From Oscillospiraceae bacterium (GTDB lineage: Bacteria > Bacillota > Clostridia > Oscillospirales > Oscillospiraceae): 32,313 nt of DNA. The notes beneath the pieces are model-generated. The model searched no databases and had not been told where the DNA came from. It was given only the letters and a program-made list of their open reading frames with translations. The stretch covers positions 1 through 32,313 of the forward strand of contig JAISXU010000084.1 in assembly GCA_031270395.1 (NCBI GenBank), read 5' to 3'. Shown here one piece after another: positions 22,989 to 31,363 of the stretch; the first letter of the stretch is position 1; each line of letters begins with the position of its first letter. The position numbers and the translations under genes are program-made.

Positions 22989-24872
22989 TTACTTCGTTTG
23001 ATACGACTGTGTCGTAACAAACGCGGAGGCTCTGCGGTATTCTATTATACGGAAATTAGAGTAAAACCTTGCGGCGTCTCCGGACAGAGTGTCTGTCAGC
23101 GCCCCGCCCCCCGGCCTGAAATAGCCCGTCGGCGTGTTGACGACGTCCGTATACGCCCTCAGCGCGTTTGCCGCTTTCATGTATCTGTCGCCTCCCCATG
23201 AACACAGATCAAAGAGCTTATTCATGAGAAAGCAAGGTGAGAAGTCGCCGCCGTCGCCGGTAAAATCATTCCCCAGCGCCGCTTTGGCGGCGTCGTTCGC
23301 CCAGATGATATACGGCGTGGTGTATCTGTTGTAGAAGCCCTCCTCCGTCGTCGGGTCGAGGTCTATGCCGAGCTCGGCGTAGACCGACTCGCTGTTGCCC
23401 AGCCACGGCTTGTGGTCGCCGTATATCAGGATCACTACGGGGTCGGCGCTGTCCCTGTAGCCGTCGATAAATCCCTCGAGCCGCCGCGTCGTGTCGTATA
23501 TGCCCGCGAGATAGTTGTTGAGTATGTTGAAGGCGGGTTCCGTGAGCTCGCCCCGTTCAATATATATGCCGTTCATCGTCTCCGTATCGTAGTACGCGCC
23601 GTGGTTTTGGATGGACAGATTGTGGCTGAAATACGGCCTGCTCCGATCTCTCGACTCGTACAGCCGCGTGACCTTATCGAAGAAGTAGGCGTCGGAGGGG
23701 TCGCCGTCCTCGAAGCTGTCGATGAAGTAGTAGTCGTCGAAGCCGAGGTATTCGTGTATCTCCTCCCTGTCATAAAACCATCTGTCCCCCGGATGGAAGC
23801 CCTCCGTCGCGTAACCCTGCTCTTTGAGGTAATACAGGTATGAATCGGTGGGTTCTGAATAGGTGTCCATACTGGTGTAGCCCGTCAGAAAAAGGCGCTC
23901 CGTGTCTATGGTGCCACCGGCGAAGATGTTGTCTATGAGCCGGCCGCTCACCGACTCGCTCTGCAGCCTGTGAAAACCGGCGTATACGTCCGTCTTGAAA
24001 TCGAGCGCGCCAAACTCGGACAGATCGCAGTACGCCTCAAGCATCACGCTGATAATATCGACCTTTTTTTCGTCGGGTATCGCGTCATACTCATACGCGC
24101 CGAGCAGCCAGTCCGCCATCTGCGGGGTGTAGCGGTCAGGCATTTTGGGAAAGGCGTCCTGCACACTGTATATGAACGGATAGACAAAGCCTCTGCTGAT
24201 GAAATCGCGCGTGTACGTGTCCTCCTGCGGGAGATATTCGCCCCGCGTCTTCTCATACAGTCCCGTATCCGTGTACGCTCCGGCGTAGAGCGCCGCTGAA
24301 ATCGCGACCAACAGCGCGGCGCCCGGCAGCCGGATAAACCAAGGGCCGGGCGGCCTCCCGGCGAATTTGGCGAGCGACGCCGCGCCTGCCGCTATGAGCA
24401 CCGCCGCGGCGCAAATCCTCCATTCGATCCGGAGGGTGTACGTCCCGTTGAACGTCATGCCGGCCTCGCGCGCCCGCGTTATGTCCGCCGCCACGAGGGC
24501 GTCTCCGAGTATCTGCATCCGAAAGAAGTGGACGCAAGCCAGCGTCGTCACGAACAGCGATACGGACAGAAACGCTATCCACGACCGCCCGGTCACGAGG
24601 TATATAAGCAGCATGAGCAGTACCGGAGGCAGCAGATTGAGTGCCACGAGTACAGGCGATGAAAAGTATGAGAGGAACATCGGCGTCCCGTAGTCGGCGG
24701 CGCCGAGGAGCATCGAGACGAGACCTACGGCGATACCGAGGAATATCAGAGCGGCGTAGTCGAGCGCCGCGTTCCGCGTTATCGCTCCGCGGCTTTCCCT
24801 CCCCCGCGCGGGCGGTCGCGCGCCCTCCGGAGGGCGCGCGGCGACTCTTGTTCTCTGTGTAACCGTCGCCAT
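22989..24872 (-). CDS. LTA synthase family sulfatase-fold membrane protein
   Basis: A 627-residue envelope protein with five membrane helices (about 38-59, 73-94, 98-117, 153-171, 181-199) and a large extracellular sulfatase-fold domain. Residues corresponding to the LtaS active site are E279 (VMLEAYCDL), T321 (GGTIDTE) and D486-H487 (LIYGDHKPWLG). Family members transfer phosphoglycerol or phosphoethanolamine groups onto lipoteichoic acid, glycans or lipids. The frame extends to 24971, but that would overlap glyQS by 94 bases; ATG 24872, five bases after the glyQS stop, fits better although its ribosome site is weak and may depend on coupling. The exact acceptor is not predictable. Confidence 0.87.
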   Translation of the reverse strand: MATVTQRTRVAARPPEGARPPARGRESRGAITRNAALDYAALIFLGIAVGLVSMLLGAADYGTPMFLSYFSSPVLVALNLLPPVLLMLLIYLVTGRSWIAFLSVSLFVTTLACVHFFRMQILGDALVAADITRAREAGMTFNGTYTLRIEWRICAAAVLIAAGAASLAKFAGRPPGPWFIRLPGAALLVAISAALYAGAYTDTGLYEKTRGEYLPQEDTYTRDFISRGFVYPFIYSVQDAFPKMPDRYTPQMADWLLGAYEYDAIPDEKKVDIISVMLEAYCDLSEFGALDFKTDVYAGFHRLQSESVSGRLIDNIFAGGTIDTERLFLTGYTSMDTYSEPTDSYLYYLKEQGYATEGFHPGDRWFYDREEIHEYLGFDDYYFIDSFEDGDPSDAYFFDKVTRLYESRDRSRPYFSHNLSIQNHGAYYDTETMNGIYIERGELTEPAFNILNNYLAGIYDTTRRLEGFIDGYRDSADPVVILIYGDHKPWLGNSESVYAELGIDLDPTTEEGFYNRYTTPYIIWANDAAKAALGNDFTGDGGDFSPCFLMNKLFDLCSWGGDRYMKAANALRAYTDVVNTPTGYFRPGGGALTDTLSGDAARFYSNFRIIEYRRASAFVTTQSYQTK

Positions 24873-24877
24873 TTCAA

Positions 24878-26332
24878 TCAATATTCGACTCTTGCGCCTA
24901 TATATCCGGCGAGCTCCGCCATCGGTACGCGCTCCTGCTCCATTGTGTCGCGATCCCGCACGGTGACGCACCCGTCCGTGACGGAGTCGTGGTCATATGT
25001 GACGCAAAACGGCGTGCCTATCTCGTCATGACGGCGGTACCGCTTGCCTATCGAGCCTGTTTCGTCAAAATCCGCCATAAACCGCGCCGCGAGCCCGCCA
25101 TGCAGCGCGCGCGCCGGCTCGGAGAGGGCTTTCACCAGCGGGAGCACGGCGCATTTGTATGGCGCGAGCGCGGGATGCAGACGCAGCACGGTGCGGACGT
25201 CGTCTTTTTCCGCGTTGACCGTCTCCTCGTCGTAGGCGTCGATGAGAAACGCGAGCGTGACGCGGTCGACGCCGAGCGACGGCTCGATGACGTAGGGGAT
25301 ATACTTCTCGCCCGTCTCCTGATTGGTATACTCCATGTTCGCGCCGGATACGCTCTGATGGGCGGTGAGGTCGAAGTCCGTGCGGTCGGCCACCCCCCAC
25401 AGCTCTCCCCAGCCGAACGGAAAGAGAAACTCAAAGTCTGTTGTGGCGTTGGAGTAGTGCGACAGCTCCGCTTTTTCGTGGTCGCGCAGCCGGAGACTGC
25501 CGTCTCTCATGCCGAGCTCGCGCAGCCAGTCGCGGCAATAGCTCCGCCAGTAATCGAACCACTCGAGATCCGTGCCGGGCTCGCAGAAGAACTCGAGCTC
25601 CATCTGTTCAAACTCGCGCGTGCGGAATGTGAAATTCCCCGGCGTTATCTCGTTGCGGAACGATTTGCCGATCTGACAGACTCCGAACGGTATTTTGCGC
25701 CGCGTCGTCCGCTGTATGTTCTTGAAGTTGACGAATATGCCCTGCGCCGTCTCCGGCCGCAGATATATCTGCGACGCCGAGCTCTCCGTGACGCCCTGAA
25801 ACGTCTTGAACATCAGGTTGAACTTGCGCACATCCGTGAAATCCGACGCGCCGCAGTCCGGGCAGGGGATCGAATTTGAGCGGATGCACTCCATAAGCGC
25901 GTCCTCCGTCATCGACTCCGCACCTGCGCCGTCGGCGCCGGAGCCGGCGAGCCACTCCCCGACGAGCTTGTCCGCGCGGTGGCGCGTCTTGCACGCCTTG
26001 CAGTCGATGAGCGGATCGTTGAACGTCGATACGTGGCCGGAGGCCTCCCAGACCTTAGAGTTCATAAGAATGGCCGAATCAAGTCCCACATTGTGCGGGT
26101 TTTCCTGCACGAATTTTTTCCACCACGCGCGCTTGATGTTGTTTTTGAGCTCCACTCCGAGCGGGCCGTAATCCCACGAGTTGGCGAGCCCCCCGTATAT
26201 CTCGCTGCCCGGGAAAACAAAGCCGCGGCCTTTGCACAGCGCGACGAGCTTGTCCATTGACTTTTCCGTGTTTTCAATATGGCTTTTGTTCTTTGCGTAC
26301 GCGGTATTCCCGCTTTCCGTAAGGCTGGACAT
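24878..26332 (-). CDS. glyQS: Glycyl-tRNA synthetase, single-chain homodimer type
   Basis: A 484-residue class II aminoacyl-tRNA synthetase of the alpha-2 type, not the two-gene GlyQ/GlyS form. Early block [22 protein letters not shown] is diagnostic. A zinc-site pair is visible ([11 protein letters not shown] and CPDCG), motif 2 is [25 protein letters not shown], motif 3 is EPSLGVDRV, and the C-terminal anticodon-binding domain begins with [13 protein letters not shown] 26332 follows GGGAGGT; the frame extends to 26422, but that lies upstream of the predicted transcript start. It opens an operon with the LTA-synthase-like gene and nifJ. Confidence 0.95.
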   Translation of the reverse strand: MSSLTESGNTAYAKNKSHIENTEKSMDKLVALCKGRGFVFPGSEIYGGLANSWDYGPLGVELKNNIKRAWWKKFVQENPHNVGLDSAILMNSKVWEASGHVSTFNDPLIDCKACKTRHRADKLVGEWLAGSGADGAGAESMTEDALMECIRSNSIPCPDCGASDFTDVRKFNLMFKTFQGVTESSASQIYLRPETAQGIFVNFKNIQRTTRRKIPFGVCQIGKSFRNEITPGNFTFRTREFEQMELEFFCEPGTDLEWFDYWRSYCRDWLRELGMRDGSLRLRDHEKAELSHYSNATTDFEFLFPFGWGELWGVADRTDFDLTAHQSVSGANMEYTNQETGEKYIPYVIEPSLGVDRVTLAFLIDAYDEETVNAEKDDVRTVLRLHPALAPYKCAVLPLVKALSEPARALHGGLAARFMADFDETGSIGKRYRRHDEIGTPFCVTYDHDSVTDGCVTVRDRDTMEQERVPMAELAGYIGARVEY

Positions 26333-26349
26333 CACAGACCTCCCAAACA

Positions 26350-26371
26350 CGGCGGGCGTTTCTCCCCGCCG
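26350..26371 (-). other. Leader hairpin just upstream of the glyQS ribosome site
   Basis: CGGCGGG pairs with CCCGCCG around an eight-base loop in the short (about 65-base) glyQS leader, close to its GGGAGGT. It could tune translation. It is far too short to be a T-box. Confidence 0.45.
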
Positions 26372-26402
26372 CCGCTGTAAAATTACATGCTTCGCAGGGG
26401 TA

Positions 26403-26432
26403 ATTATAACGCCGCAGCACACCGCTTGTCAA
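26403..26432 (-). promoter_or_regulatory. Consensus sigma-A promoter of the glyQS operon
   Basis: On the minus strand TTGACA (26432-26427), an 18-base spacer and TATAAT (26408-26403); both boxes match consensus exactly. Start of transcription is expected near 26396. Confidence 0.88.
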
Positions 26433-26753
26433 TAATAACTCGTCCGCCTCCGGCGGGGGTGTTATTCCGGGTGTTATTCCTGTAGGGTCACCTGTGCGGC
26501 GTCCCGCCGCTTGTATGTCTGGCAAAATCTTGTTTTCTGGTCATGCCTACCGGCGGTGGTACTTTTCGAGCCGCCGAAAAGTACCCAAAAGGCGGCTCGT
26601 CCTCACGCGCTGCGCTAAGACTCGCTTCCGGCTAAAGCCGAAAGCTCGCTCGCTACGCGGTTCGTCCTCTCCAAAACGCAACCATTTCATTGGGTTGCGT
26701 TTTGGCTTTGGACGCGGGGGCCGAGAGCTGCGGGCGACCGGGGTCGGTCGCCC
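26433..26753. repeat. Non-coding intergenic region built of REP-like hairpins
   Basis: This gap between the glyQS promoter and the second sortase gene has three strong hairpins. GGTACTTTTCG (26558-26568) pairs with CGAAAAGTACC (26575-26585); an alternative pairs CGAGCCGCC (26567-26575) with GGCGGCTCG (26591-26599). CCAAAACGCAACC (26671-26683) pairs with GGTTGCGTTTTGG (26693-26705), extended outward by CGTCC/GGACG. GGGCGACC (26732-26739) pairs with GGTCGCCC (26746-26753), abutting the sortase stop codon. Similar GC-rich hairpins ending CCCCTACA are, to my recollection, scattered through many Clostridia genomes. No credible gene is present. Confidence 0.65.
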
Positions 26754-27461
26754 CTACAGGACGGAGGAAGCGGAGCGGACGAATCGGAGCGCAACACGGG
26801 CGGCGCCGCCGTAGGTGCATGTGAACAGCGTGAGGGCATAGCCGCTCTGCGTCATGTCTGTGACGGCGGTCGCCTCAAGCGTCTCGATCTCCGCGACGGT
26901 GTATTCGGTCGTGACACCCTGCGCGTCGGTGAAGGTCAGCGCGTCGCCGTAGGACAGCAGATGAATGTTGCCGAAGTGCCTCTTGTAATTGTGCGCGGCG
27001 ATCACAATCGTATCCTCGTCCACGCTTCCGCTGTAGCGGCAGGGCGAAATCTTCAGCCTCTCGTAGCTCCAGTCGCGCATGACGGGCAGCGAGAGGCCGA
27101 GCGCGGGGATGCGCAGCAGTCCGATATATTGCTCGCCGTCGATGGTTATCGTCTTATACCCCCCCCCCGCCTCCGGCGCGTCGCCGGAGGGCCCTGTCTC
27201 CGACACATCGGGGGAGGGCGTCGTCTCAGGCGCGGCGGGCGCGGCGGGTGCGGCGGGGGAAAGCTCCGACCCCGCCTCCGCCGCCCGCTCCTCTATCTCC
27301 AGAGCGAGCGCGTCGGCGACGAGCGTCGCGGCTTCGGACGCCCGCCTGTCCTCCATATCATTGTACAGAAAAAGAGAGAGCGCGGACAGGACAAGGAGCC
27401 CGCCCGCGATCATCAGCGCGACGCCGAGGCCCGCGCGTTTTTGTTTTTTTTCGGTGTTCAT
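26754..27461 (-). CDS. Sortase domain protein (second sortase of the pilus locus)
   Basis: A 235-residue membrane-anchored transpeptidase. An N-terminal helix (about 10-33) is followed by a roughly 50-residue Ala/Pro/Thr/Glu-rich linker and the sortase barrel. The active site is H157 (AAHNYKRHFG), C215 (TLFTC) and R222. It lacks the C-terminal membrane segment of class C enzymes. The likely role is anchoring of LPXTG proteins, such as the LPQTG protein encoded just upstream, to the cell wall, but the class is uncertain. ATG 27461 has AGGGAGG about 13 bases upstream, a long spacing. The stop codon is at the edge of a hairpin that may end the transcript. Confidence 0.85.
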   Translation of the reverse strand: MNTEKKQKRAGLGVALMIAGGLLVLSALSLFLYNDMEDRRASEAATLVADALALEIEERAAEAGSELSPAAPAAPAAPETTPSPDVSETGPSGDAPEAGGGYKTITIDGEQYIGLLRIPALGLSLPVMRDWSYERLKISPCRYSGSVDEDTIVIAAHNYKRHFGNIHLLSYGDALTFTDAQGVTTEYTVAEIETLEATAVTDMTQSGYALTLFTCTYGGAARVALRFVRSASSVL

Positions 27462-27499
27462 GCTTCGCGAACGTCCTCCCTAAGTCTTAGCGCAAGAAT

Positions 27500-27578
27500 G
27501 AATTATTCATGAATTATTCATTATTCATTATTCATTATTAATTATTAATTATTAATTATTAATTATTAATTATTCATT
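27500..27578 (-). repeat. 7-bp tandem repeat array (ATTATTC / ATTATTA)
   Basis: About ten head-to-tail heptamers, mostly ATTATTC on the left and ATTATTA in the middle, occupy the gap between the second sortase gene and the LPQTG gene. The array runs into the LPQTG gene: its stop codon (27570-27572) and last two codons (Asn-Glu) are part of the repeat. Confidence 0.9.
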
Positions 27579-28565
27579 GCGCCGTCGGCGCGCGATCGCC
27601 CATCCGAGGACGACCAGCAGCATACCCGCGGCGGCCATAACGGGGATAGGCCACCGCAGCTGTCCGGTCTGCGGCAGATCGCCCAGCGGCGGATATTCCT
27701 CGAAAATCCATTCCCCCGTATCGGGATCCCGGCGCCACTCGCCCAACGGAGTACCGTCCTCGTCAACTTCGATGTAGACATCTTCGTCCTCGCCCGGAAT
27801 GAGCGTGGCGCCCGGTGTATCCGGCTCGGGAATTGGGCTGGGGCTGGGATTGGGGCTGGGATTGGGACTCGGATTGGGACTCGGGCTTGGGCTCGGACTT
27901 GGACTAGGGCTGGGGCTGGGGCTGGGGCTGGGGCTGGGGTCGGTGCTCGGACTCGGGCTCGGTGTAGGTGTTGGGGTTGGGGTAGGCGACGATGAGGGCG
28001 CGGGCGGCCGCGGACTGATCTCCGTCTTGGGCTGCGATACTATGTCGTAGATCCAGCCCGTCTCGCCCGTCCCGGACGTGTCGGCCATCGGAACGGACAG
28101 CAGATATGGGTTTATATTGTAGTACCCGCCGACCGCTCCGGTCTGCGCGACGAGATAGAGCCCTGTGGTAAGCGGCGTAAACGCGGCCTTGCCGTCCGCG
28201 CCGGTCGTGAGGGTCGTCCCCGCGATCGTCCCGCCGCTTTGCCCGACATATTGAAGGAGAAGCGTGGCGGCGGCGAGGTTATTGGCCAGGCTGAGATCGC
28301 CGATATCGTCGAGCTCGCCGAACGCCGCGACAGCGCCCGCGAAAGCGTCCGTCGGGACGAGACTCCCGTTTAGACGCGTGTTCGCGACGTGATACAGTGT
28401 GATCCCCGCGCCGCTTATCGCAGCGCCGCGATATTCCATCACTATCGTAAAGCTGCCGCTCCCCGGCCAGTAGGTTTCCGCGGCGCGCGCGGCCGGCAGG
28501 GCGCAGATACGGCACAGCGAGAGCAGCAGCGCCGCGTACACGATTCGTTTAAGAGAAGCCCTCAT
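27570..28565 (-). CDS. LPQTG-anchored surface protein with long Pro/Ser repeat
   Basis: A 331-residue wall protein. A signal peptide ends near LPAARAAE (about residue 28), followed by a pilin-like beta domain ([34 protein letters not shown]) to about residue 180, then a roughly 65-residue stalk of Ser-Pro, Thr-Pro and Asn-Pro repeats, an acidic spacer ([19 protein letters not shown]) and the sorting signal LPQTG (297-301), membrane helix and Arg-rich tail. It could be a minor or basal pilus subunit or a separate wall protein. ATG 28565 follows GGGTGAG. The stalk is encoded by a hexanucleotide repeat that could change length. Confidence 0.85.
   Translation of the reverse strand: MRASLKRIVYAALLLSLCRICALPAARAAETYWPGSGSFTIVMEYRGAAISGAGITLYHVANTRLNGSLVPTDAFAGAVAAFGELDDIGDLSLANNLAAATLLLQYVGQSGGTIAGTTLTTGADGKAAFTPLTTGLYLVAQTGAVGGYYNINPYLLSVPMADTSGTGETGWIYDIVSQPKTEISPRPPAPSSSPTPTPTPTPSPSPSTDPSPSPSPSPSPSPSPSPSPSPNPSPNPSPNPSPSPIPEPDTPGATLIPGEDEDVYIEVDEDGTPLGEWRRDPDTGEWIFEEYPPLGDLPQTGQLRWPIPVMAAAGMLLVVLGWAIARRRRNE
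27828..27992 (-). repeat. Imperfect 6-bp coding repeat (Ser-Pro stalk)
   Basis: On the plus strand the sequence is a long run of GGGCTG, GGGATT and GGACTC-like hexamers, with five GGGCTG units in direct succession near 27907-27936. It encodes the Ser-Pro/Asn-Pro stalk of the LPQTG protein and keeps frame on any unit change. Confidence 0.85.
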
Positions 28566-28605
28566 TGCAACTCACCCATCATTCCCAAATTAAAACCTAT
28601 CCAAT

Positions 28606-28653
28606 AATTCTGAATTCTGATTTTGAATTCTCAATTCTCAATTCTCAATTCTT
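28606..28653 (-). repeat. 7-bp tandem repeat array (AATTCTC / AATTCTG)
   Basis: AATTCTG occurs twice, then after a short interruption AATTCTC three times and AATTCTT once. The array abuts and overlaps the TAA stop of the class C sortase gene and lies in the gap before the LPQTG gene. Confidence 0.9.
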
Positions 28654-29536
28654 AACGTTTCCTGTATTTGATCAAAACGACTACCAACAGTCCGACCAGC
28701 ATCGGCGCCGCGAAGATCGCCGCGGCGGCGACGGAATCGACGAGCCTCGCGTCAGCCGTCACGCGGACGTCAGTTTCCTCGACATTGTCCGTGCGGTGCC
28801 CGCGCACAAGGAGCCGGTGGCTGTTTATCCCGTAGGGCGTGCAGGTGACGAGCGTCGCGTAATCCATATCCGCCGCGATGTCCATCGCCCCTATCTCATG
28901 CGGCTCCACAATCACAATCTGATCGACCTCGTAGGTCAGGAGCTCGTCGAGCACCGTGAACATAAATAGGTCGCCCACGGTCAGCTTGTTCAAATCCGTC
29001 AGGAGCAGGGACGACGGAAGTCCCCTGTGACCTGTCACGACAGCGTGCGTACCCACGCCGCCGACCGGCAGGGACGTACCCTCCATATGCCCGATCCCGA
29101 CCTGCAAGACGTTCTCGCCCGTGCCGTGGTAGATGGGCAGCTTCACGCGGATCGCGGGTATTTCAAGGTAGCCCATGACCCCCGTGCCGGAGACGCTGAG
29201 CAGGGAGTTGTACTCCGCCCGTTCCTCGTCCGACAGTATATAGCGGTTGGCCTTTGTCCCCAGACTCTCATTGTACGCGCGGGCCTCCGCGAGCAACGCT
29301 GTGTAGCGCGCGTCGTCTATGTGTACGACGCTCTGGCTGTATTCCGCTATCACGCGCGACTGGTGGAGCGAGTTGACGTAGTCGCTCACGACGGGATACA
29401 GGAGCACGGAGAGGCCCACGAGGAACACTGTCGCGAGGATCAGCGTCGGCGCGTGTCTGCGCAGAAAGCCTTTCTTTCCGGGCCGCCTCCGCGGCGCGTT
29501 CTCCGCGCCTCCCGCGTTTTCCAAATCAGAGCTCAA
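28652..29536 (-). CDS. Class C (pilin) sortase
   Basis: A 294-residue pilus-polymerising transpeptidase with an N-terminal membrane helix (about 31-53), a helical segment, the sortase barrel from about 118, and a C-terminal membrane helix (about 265-290) typical of class C. The active site is H170 (VVTGHRGLPSS), C232 (TLVTCTPYGINSHR) and R241. It should join FPESG and FPETG pilins through lysine side chains outside the membrane. A canonical DP(F/W) lid motif is not obvious. The start appears to be TTG at 29536, two bases after the stop of the backbone pilin; no in-frame ATG lies near, so coupling to the pilin is likely. Confidence 0.9.
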   Translation of the reverse strand: MSSDLENAGGAENAPRRRPGKKGFLRRHAPTLILATVFLVGLSVLLYPVVSDYVNSLHQSRVIAEYSQSVVHIDDARYTALLAEARAYNESLGTKANRYILSDEERAEYNSLLSVSGTGVMGYLEIPAIRVKLPIYHGTGENVLQVGIGHMEGTSLPVGGVGTHAVVTGHRGLPSSLLLTDLNKLTVGDLFMFTVLDELLTYEVDQIVIVEPHEIGAMDIAADMDYATLVTCTPYGINSHRLLVRGHRTDNVEETDVRVTADARLVDSVAAAAIFAAPMLVGLLVVVLIKYRKR

Positions 29537-29538
29537 GC

Positions 29539-31257
29539 TCAGCGACCGGCCGCCGTCTTCCTGCGCGCGATCAGAACCACGCCCGCGCCGAGCATCAGCA
29601 GCAGTCCGACCACCGTGAAGATCGTGCGGCCTATGCCGCCCGACTCGGGAAATTCAACGCCGGTGTTGTTTAGGACTTCGACCTGTGGGACCTCGACGAA
29701 ACTTCCTGATGCATTTTCGGTCTGCAATGTATACGTCAATGTTCCATCCGTAGGATCATAGGTTCCCTGCACTATCCTGACCTCAATCTCGCCCGTAAGC
29801 AGGTTGTAGCCGTCCGGGGCCTCGGTCTCGACGAGATAGTATGTACCCGAATCGATGCCGAAGATCGTGATTTTGCCGTCTGCGCCGGAAACCAATTTCG
29901 TGTTCGAGGCGTTGAGATTCACATAATAAGAATCGTCAGAATAGGTACTAGGGGCTTGATCGGTATTGTGGTCAAAGTTCAGCTTGCCACCCGAACCGTC
30001 ATCAAAGCTGCCGTCTGCGGCGGCCTTGTACAGCTCGAAGGTCGCGCCGGCAAGTCCTGTTCTGTTGGTATCCCCGTCGGGATTACTCGGGTTAGTAAGG
30101 GTGTATTTGAATATGTCGAAGGTGTAGGTAAACACATGCACCGTGCTCTTTACTGTTTCGTCCGTACTTGTCAAGTCATAGGGGTTGTTGCTGTACTGCA
30201 GCCAAGCCGTATTGGGGTTGCCCGACGTCGCGGTCGCGGCGTCCTTATTCACGACGGCGGCATAGTAAATCTCAATGGAATCGCCGGGATCGAACTCGAT
30301 AAATTTACTCGGAACAAACGCAATTTCAATCTTGGTTCCATCGGTAGCCGGGTCTGCCGGGGCTACTGTGGCTTCATAATCTTTATCGCCCACCGAATTA
30401 GTCAGTAGAACATCATTTATATAAACCCAAACCGCCAGATCTGAGGAGGGGACCGAAAGTCCGGGACTCAGCGTATCGTGTACGGTGTAGGTATAGGAAG
30501 TGTAGCCGGTCATATTCGGAACTGCGGATTCCAGCTTGAACCACACGTAATCGCCGGCGCTGCCGAGCATGTTGGTATTCAGGTCCACATATGCGCCGTA
30601 GCCGGAGGTGGGTGGTGTGGTGGCGGAACTGGCGGTGTTGCCGGCGACCGTTTTTGTCAGCGTGGGTGCGTCCGCCTTGATATTTATCGTTTTATTAGGC
30701 TCTGCGGTGGTCAGCGCGCAGGCCGCAACCACCCGTTGGTCGTCCGGATCGTTCACGTCCACGACGCCCGCGCCGTAGACGAGGTAGTAGCCGAGCGGGA
30801 GATTGCTGATTGTATCGGAACCCTCGTCCGCCGTCACCGTCGTGCTTCCATCTGCAAGGTACCCGAGAGTCTGAGATGATTCCTCGTCGCTTATCCAATC
30901 CCAAACCTTCGCCGCAAAGTCGGTAAGCGCAGCGGCGTCGTCCTCGGCATCAAGGCCCGCTATATAGGCGAGCAAGGCATCGGAGTCCGCGTAGTTCAAA
31001 TCCGCTGCAAGGTTGGCAAATTTCGTCGCGATCGTATACGCCCACGACGAATAACTCGAATCCGCAGTCGCGTCGAAGATGCAGTACACGTAGAAGGTCT
31101 CTCCCGCGATACTGTTTACCGGACTTCCATCCGGCGGTTGAATCGTGATACTCCCCGGGGGCTCGTCCGCAAACGCGGGGGTCGCGAGCATGAACGCCAT
31201 TACGAGCGTCAGCACCGCTGCCAAAAGCTTTCTGTGTCTCATAATTGTGTTTTTCAT
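29539..31257 (-). CDS. Backbone pilin, SpaH/EbpB-like, FPESG-anchored
   Basis: A 572-residue secreted protein. The signal peptide ends at ATPAFA (about residue 30), followed by several immunoglobulin-like pilin domains. IKADAPTLTKTV near residue 200 is the usual junction between first and second domain. The last domain carries an E-box (YYLVETEAPDGYNLL) and the partners of an internal isopeptide bond (FDIFKYT Lys and VEVLNNTG Asn). The sorting signal is FPESG (536-540), then a helix and a basic tail. The polymerising YPK motif is not seen in its standard form. ATG 31257 follows AAAGGAAA. It is directly followed by the class C sortase that should polymerise it. Confidence 0.9.
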   Translation of the reverse strand: MKNTIMRHRKLLAAVLTLVMAFMLATPAFADEPPGSITIQPPDGSPVNSIAGETFYVYCIFDATADSSYSSWAYTIATKFANLAADLNYADSDALLAYIAGLDAEDDAAALTDFAAKVWDWISDEESSQTLGYLADGSTTVTADEGSDTISNLPLGYYLVYGAGVVDVNDPDDQRVVAACALTTAEPNKTINIKADAPTLTKTVAGNTASSATTPPTSGYGAYVDLNTNMLGSAGDYVWFKLESAVPNMTGYTSYTYTVHDTLSPGLSVPSSDLAVWVYINDVLLTNSVGDKDYEATVAPADPATDGTKIEIAFVPSKFIEFDPGDSIEIYYAAVVNKDAATATSGNPNTAWLQYSNNPYDLTSTDETVKSTVHVFTYTFDIFKYTLTNPSNPDGDTNRTGLAGATFELYKAAADGSFDDGSGGKLNFDHNTDQAPSTYSDDSYYVNLNASNTKLVSGADGKITIFGIDSGTYYLVETEAPDGYNLLTGEIEVRIVQGTYDPTDGTLTYTLQTENASGSFVEVPQVEVLNNTGVEFPESGGIGRTIFTVVGLLLMLGAGVVLIARRKTAAGR

Positions 31258-31282
31258 GATATTGTTTCCTTTCTTTTAGTAG

Positions 31283-31324
31283 TTGTTAGTTGTTAGTTGT
31301 TAGTTGTTAGTTCTTAGCTCTTAG
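31283..31324 (-). repeat. 7-bp tandem repeat array (TTGTTAG)
   Basis: Four perfect TTGTTAG units (31283-31310) are followed by TTCTTAG and CTCTTAG. The array lies in the untranslated gap just upstream of the backbone pilin ribosome site. Confidence 0.92.
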
Positions 31325-31335
31325 CACTAAATTTT

Positions 31336-31363
31336 TCATTATTCACTATTCATTATTCATTAT
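31336..31363 (-). repeat. 7-bp tandem repeat array (TCATTAT) at the end of the adhesin gene
   Basis: Four units, TCATTAT, TCACTAT, TCATTAT and TCATTAT. The TAG stop of the adhesin gene (31346-31348) falls inside the second unit, and the last five residues, IMNNE, are encoded by the last two units. Confidence 0.9.

Noticed and set aside
26333..26432. T-box riboswitch upstream of glyQS
   Set aside because: The promoter leaves only about 65 leader bases; no T-box sequence or specifier stem can fit.
26494..26814. 106-codon plus-strand frame in the gap after the pilus locus
   Set aside because: It is made of inverted-repeat sequence and runs into the antisense strand of the sortase gene; no ribosome site or domain.
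27799..28050. Gly-Leu repeat protein on the plus strand
   Set aside because: It is the antisense reading of the Ser-Pro hexamer repeat of the LPQTG gene.
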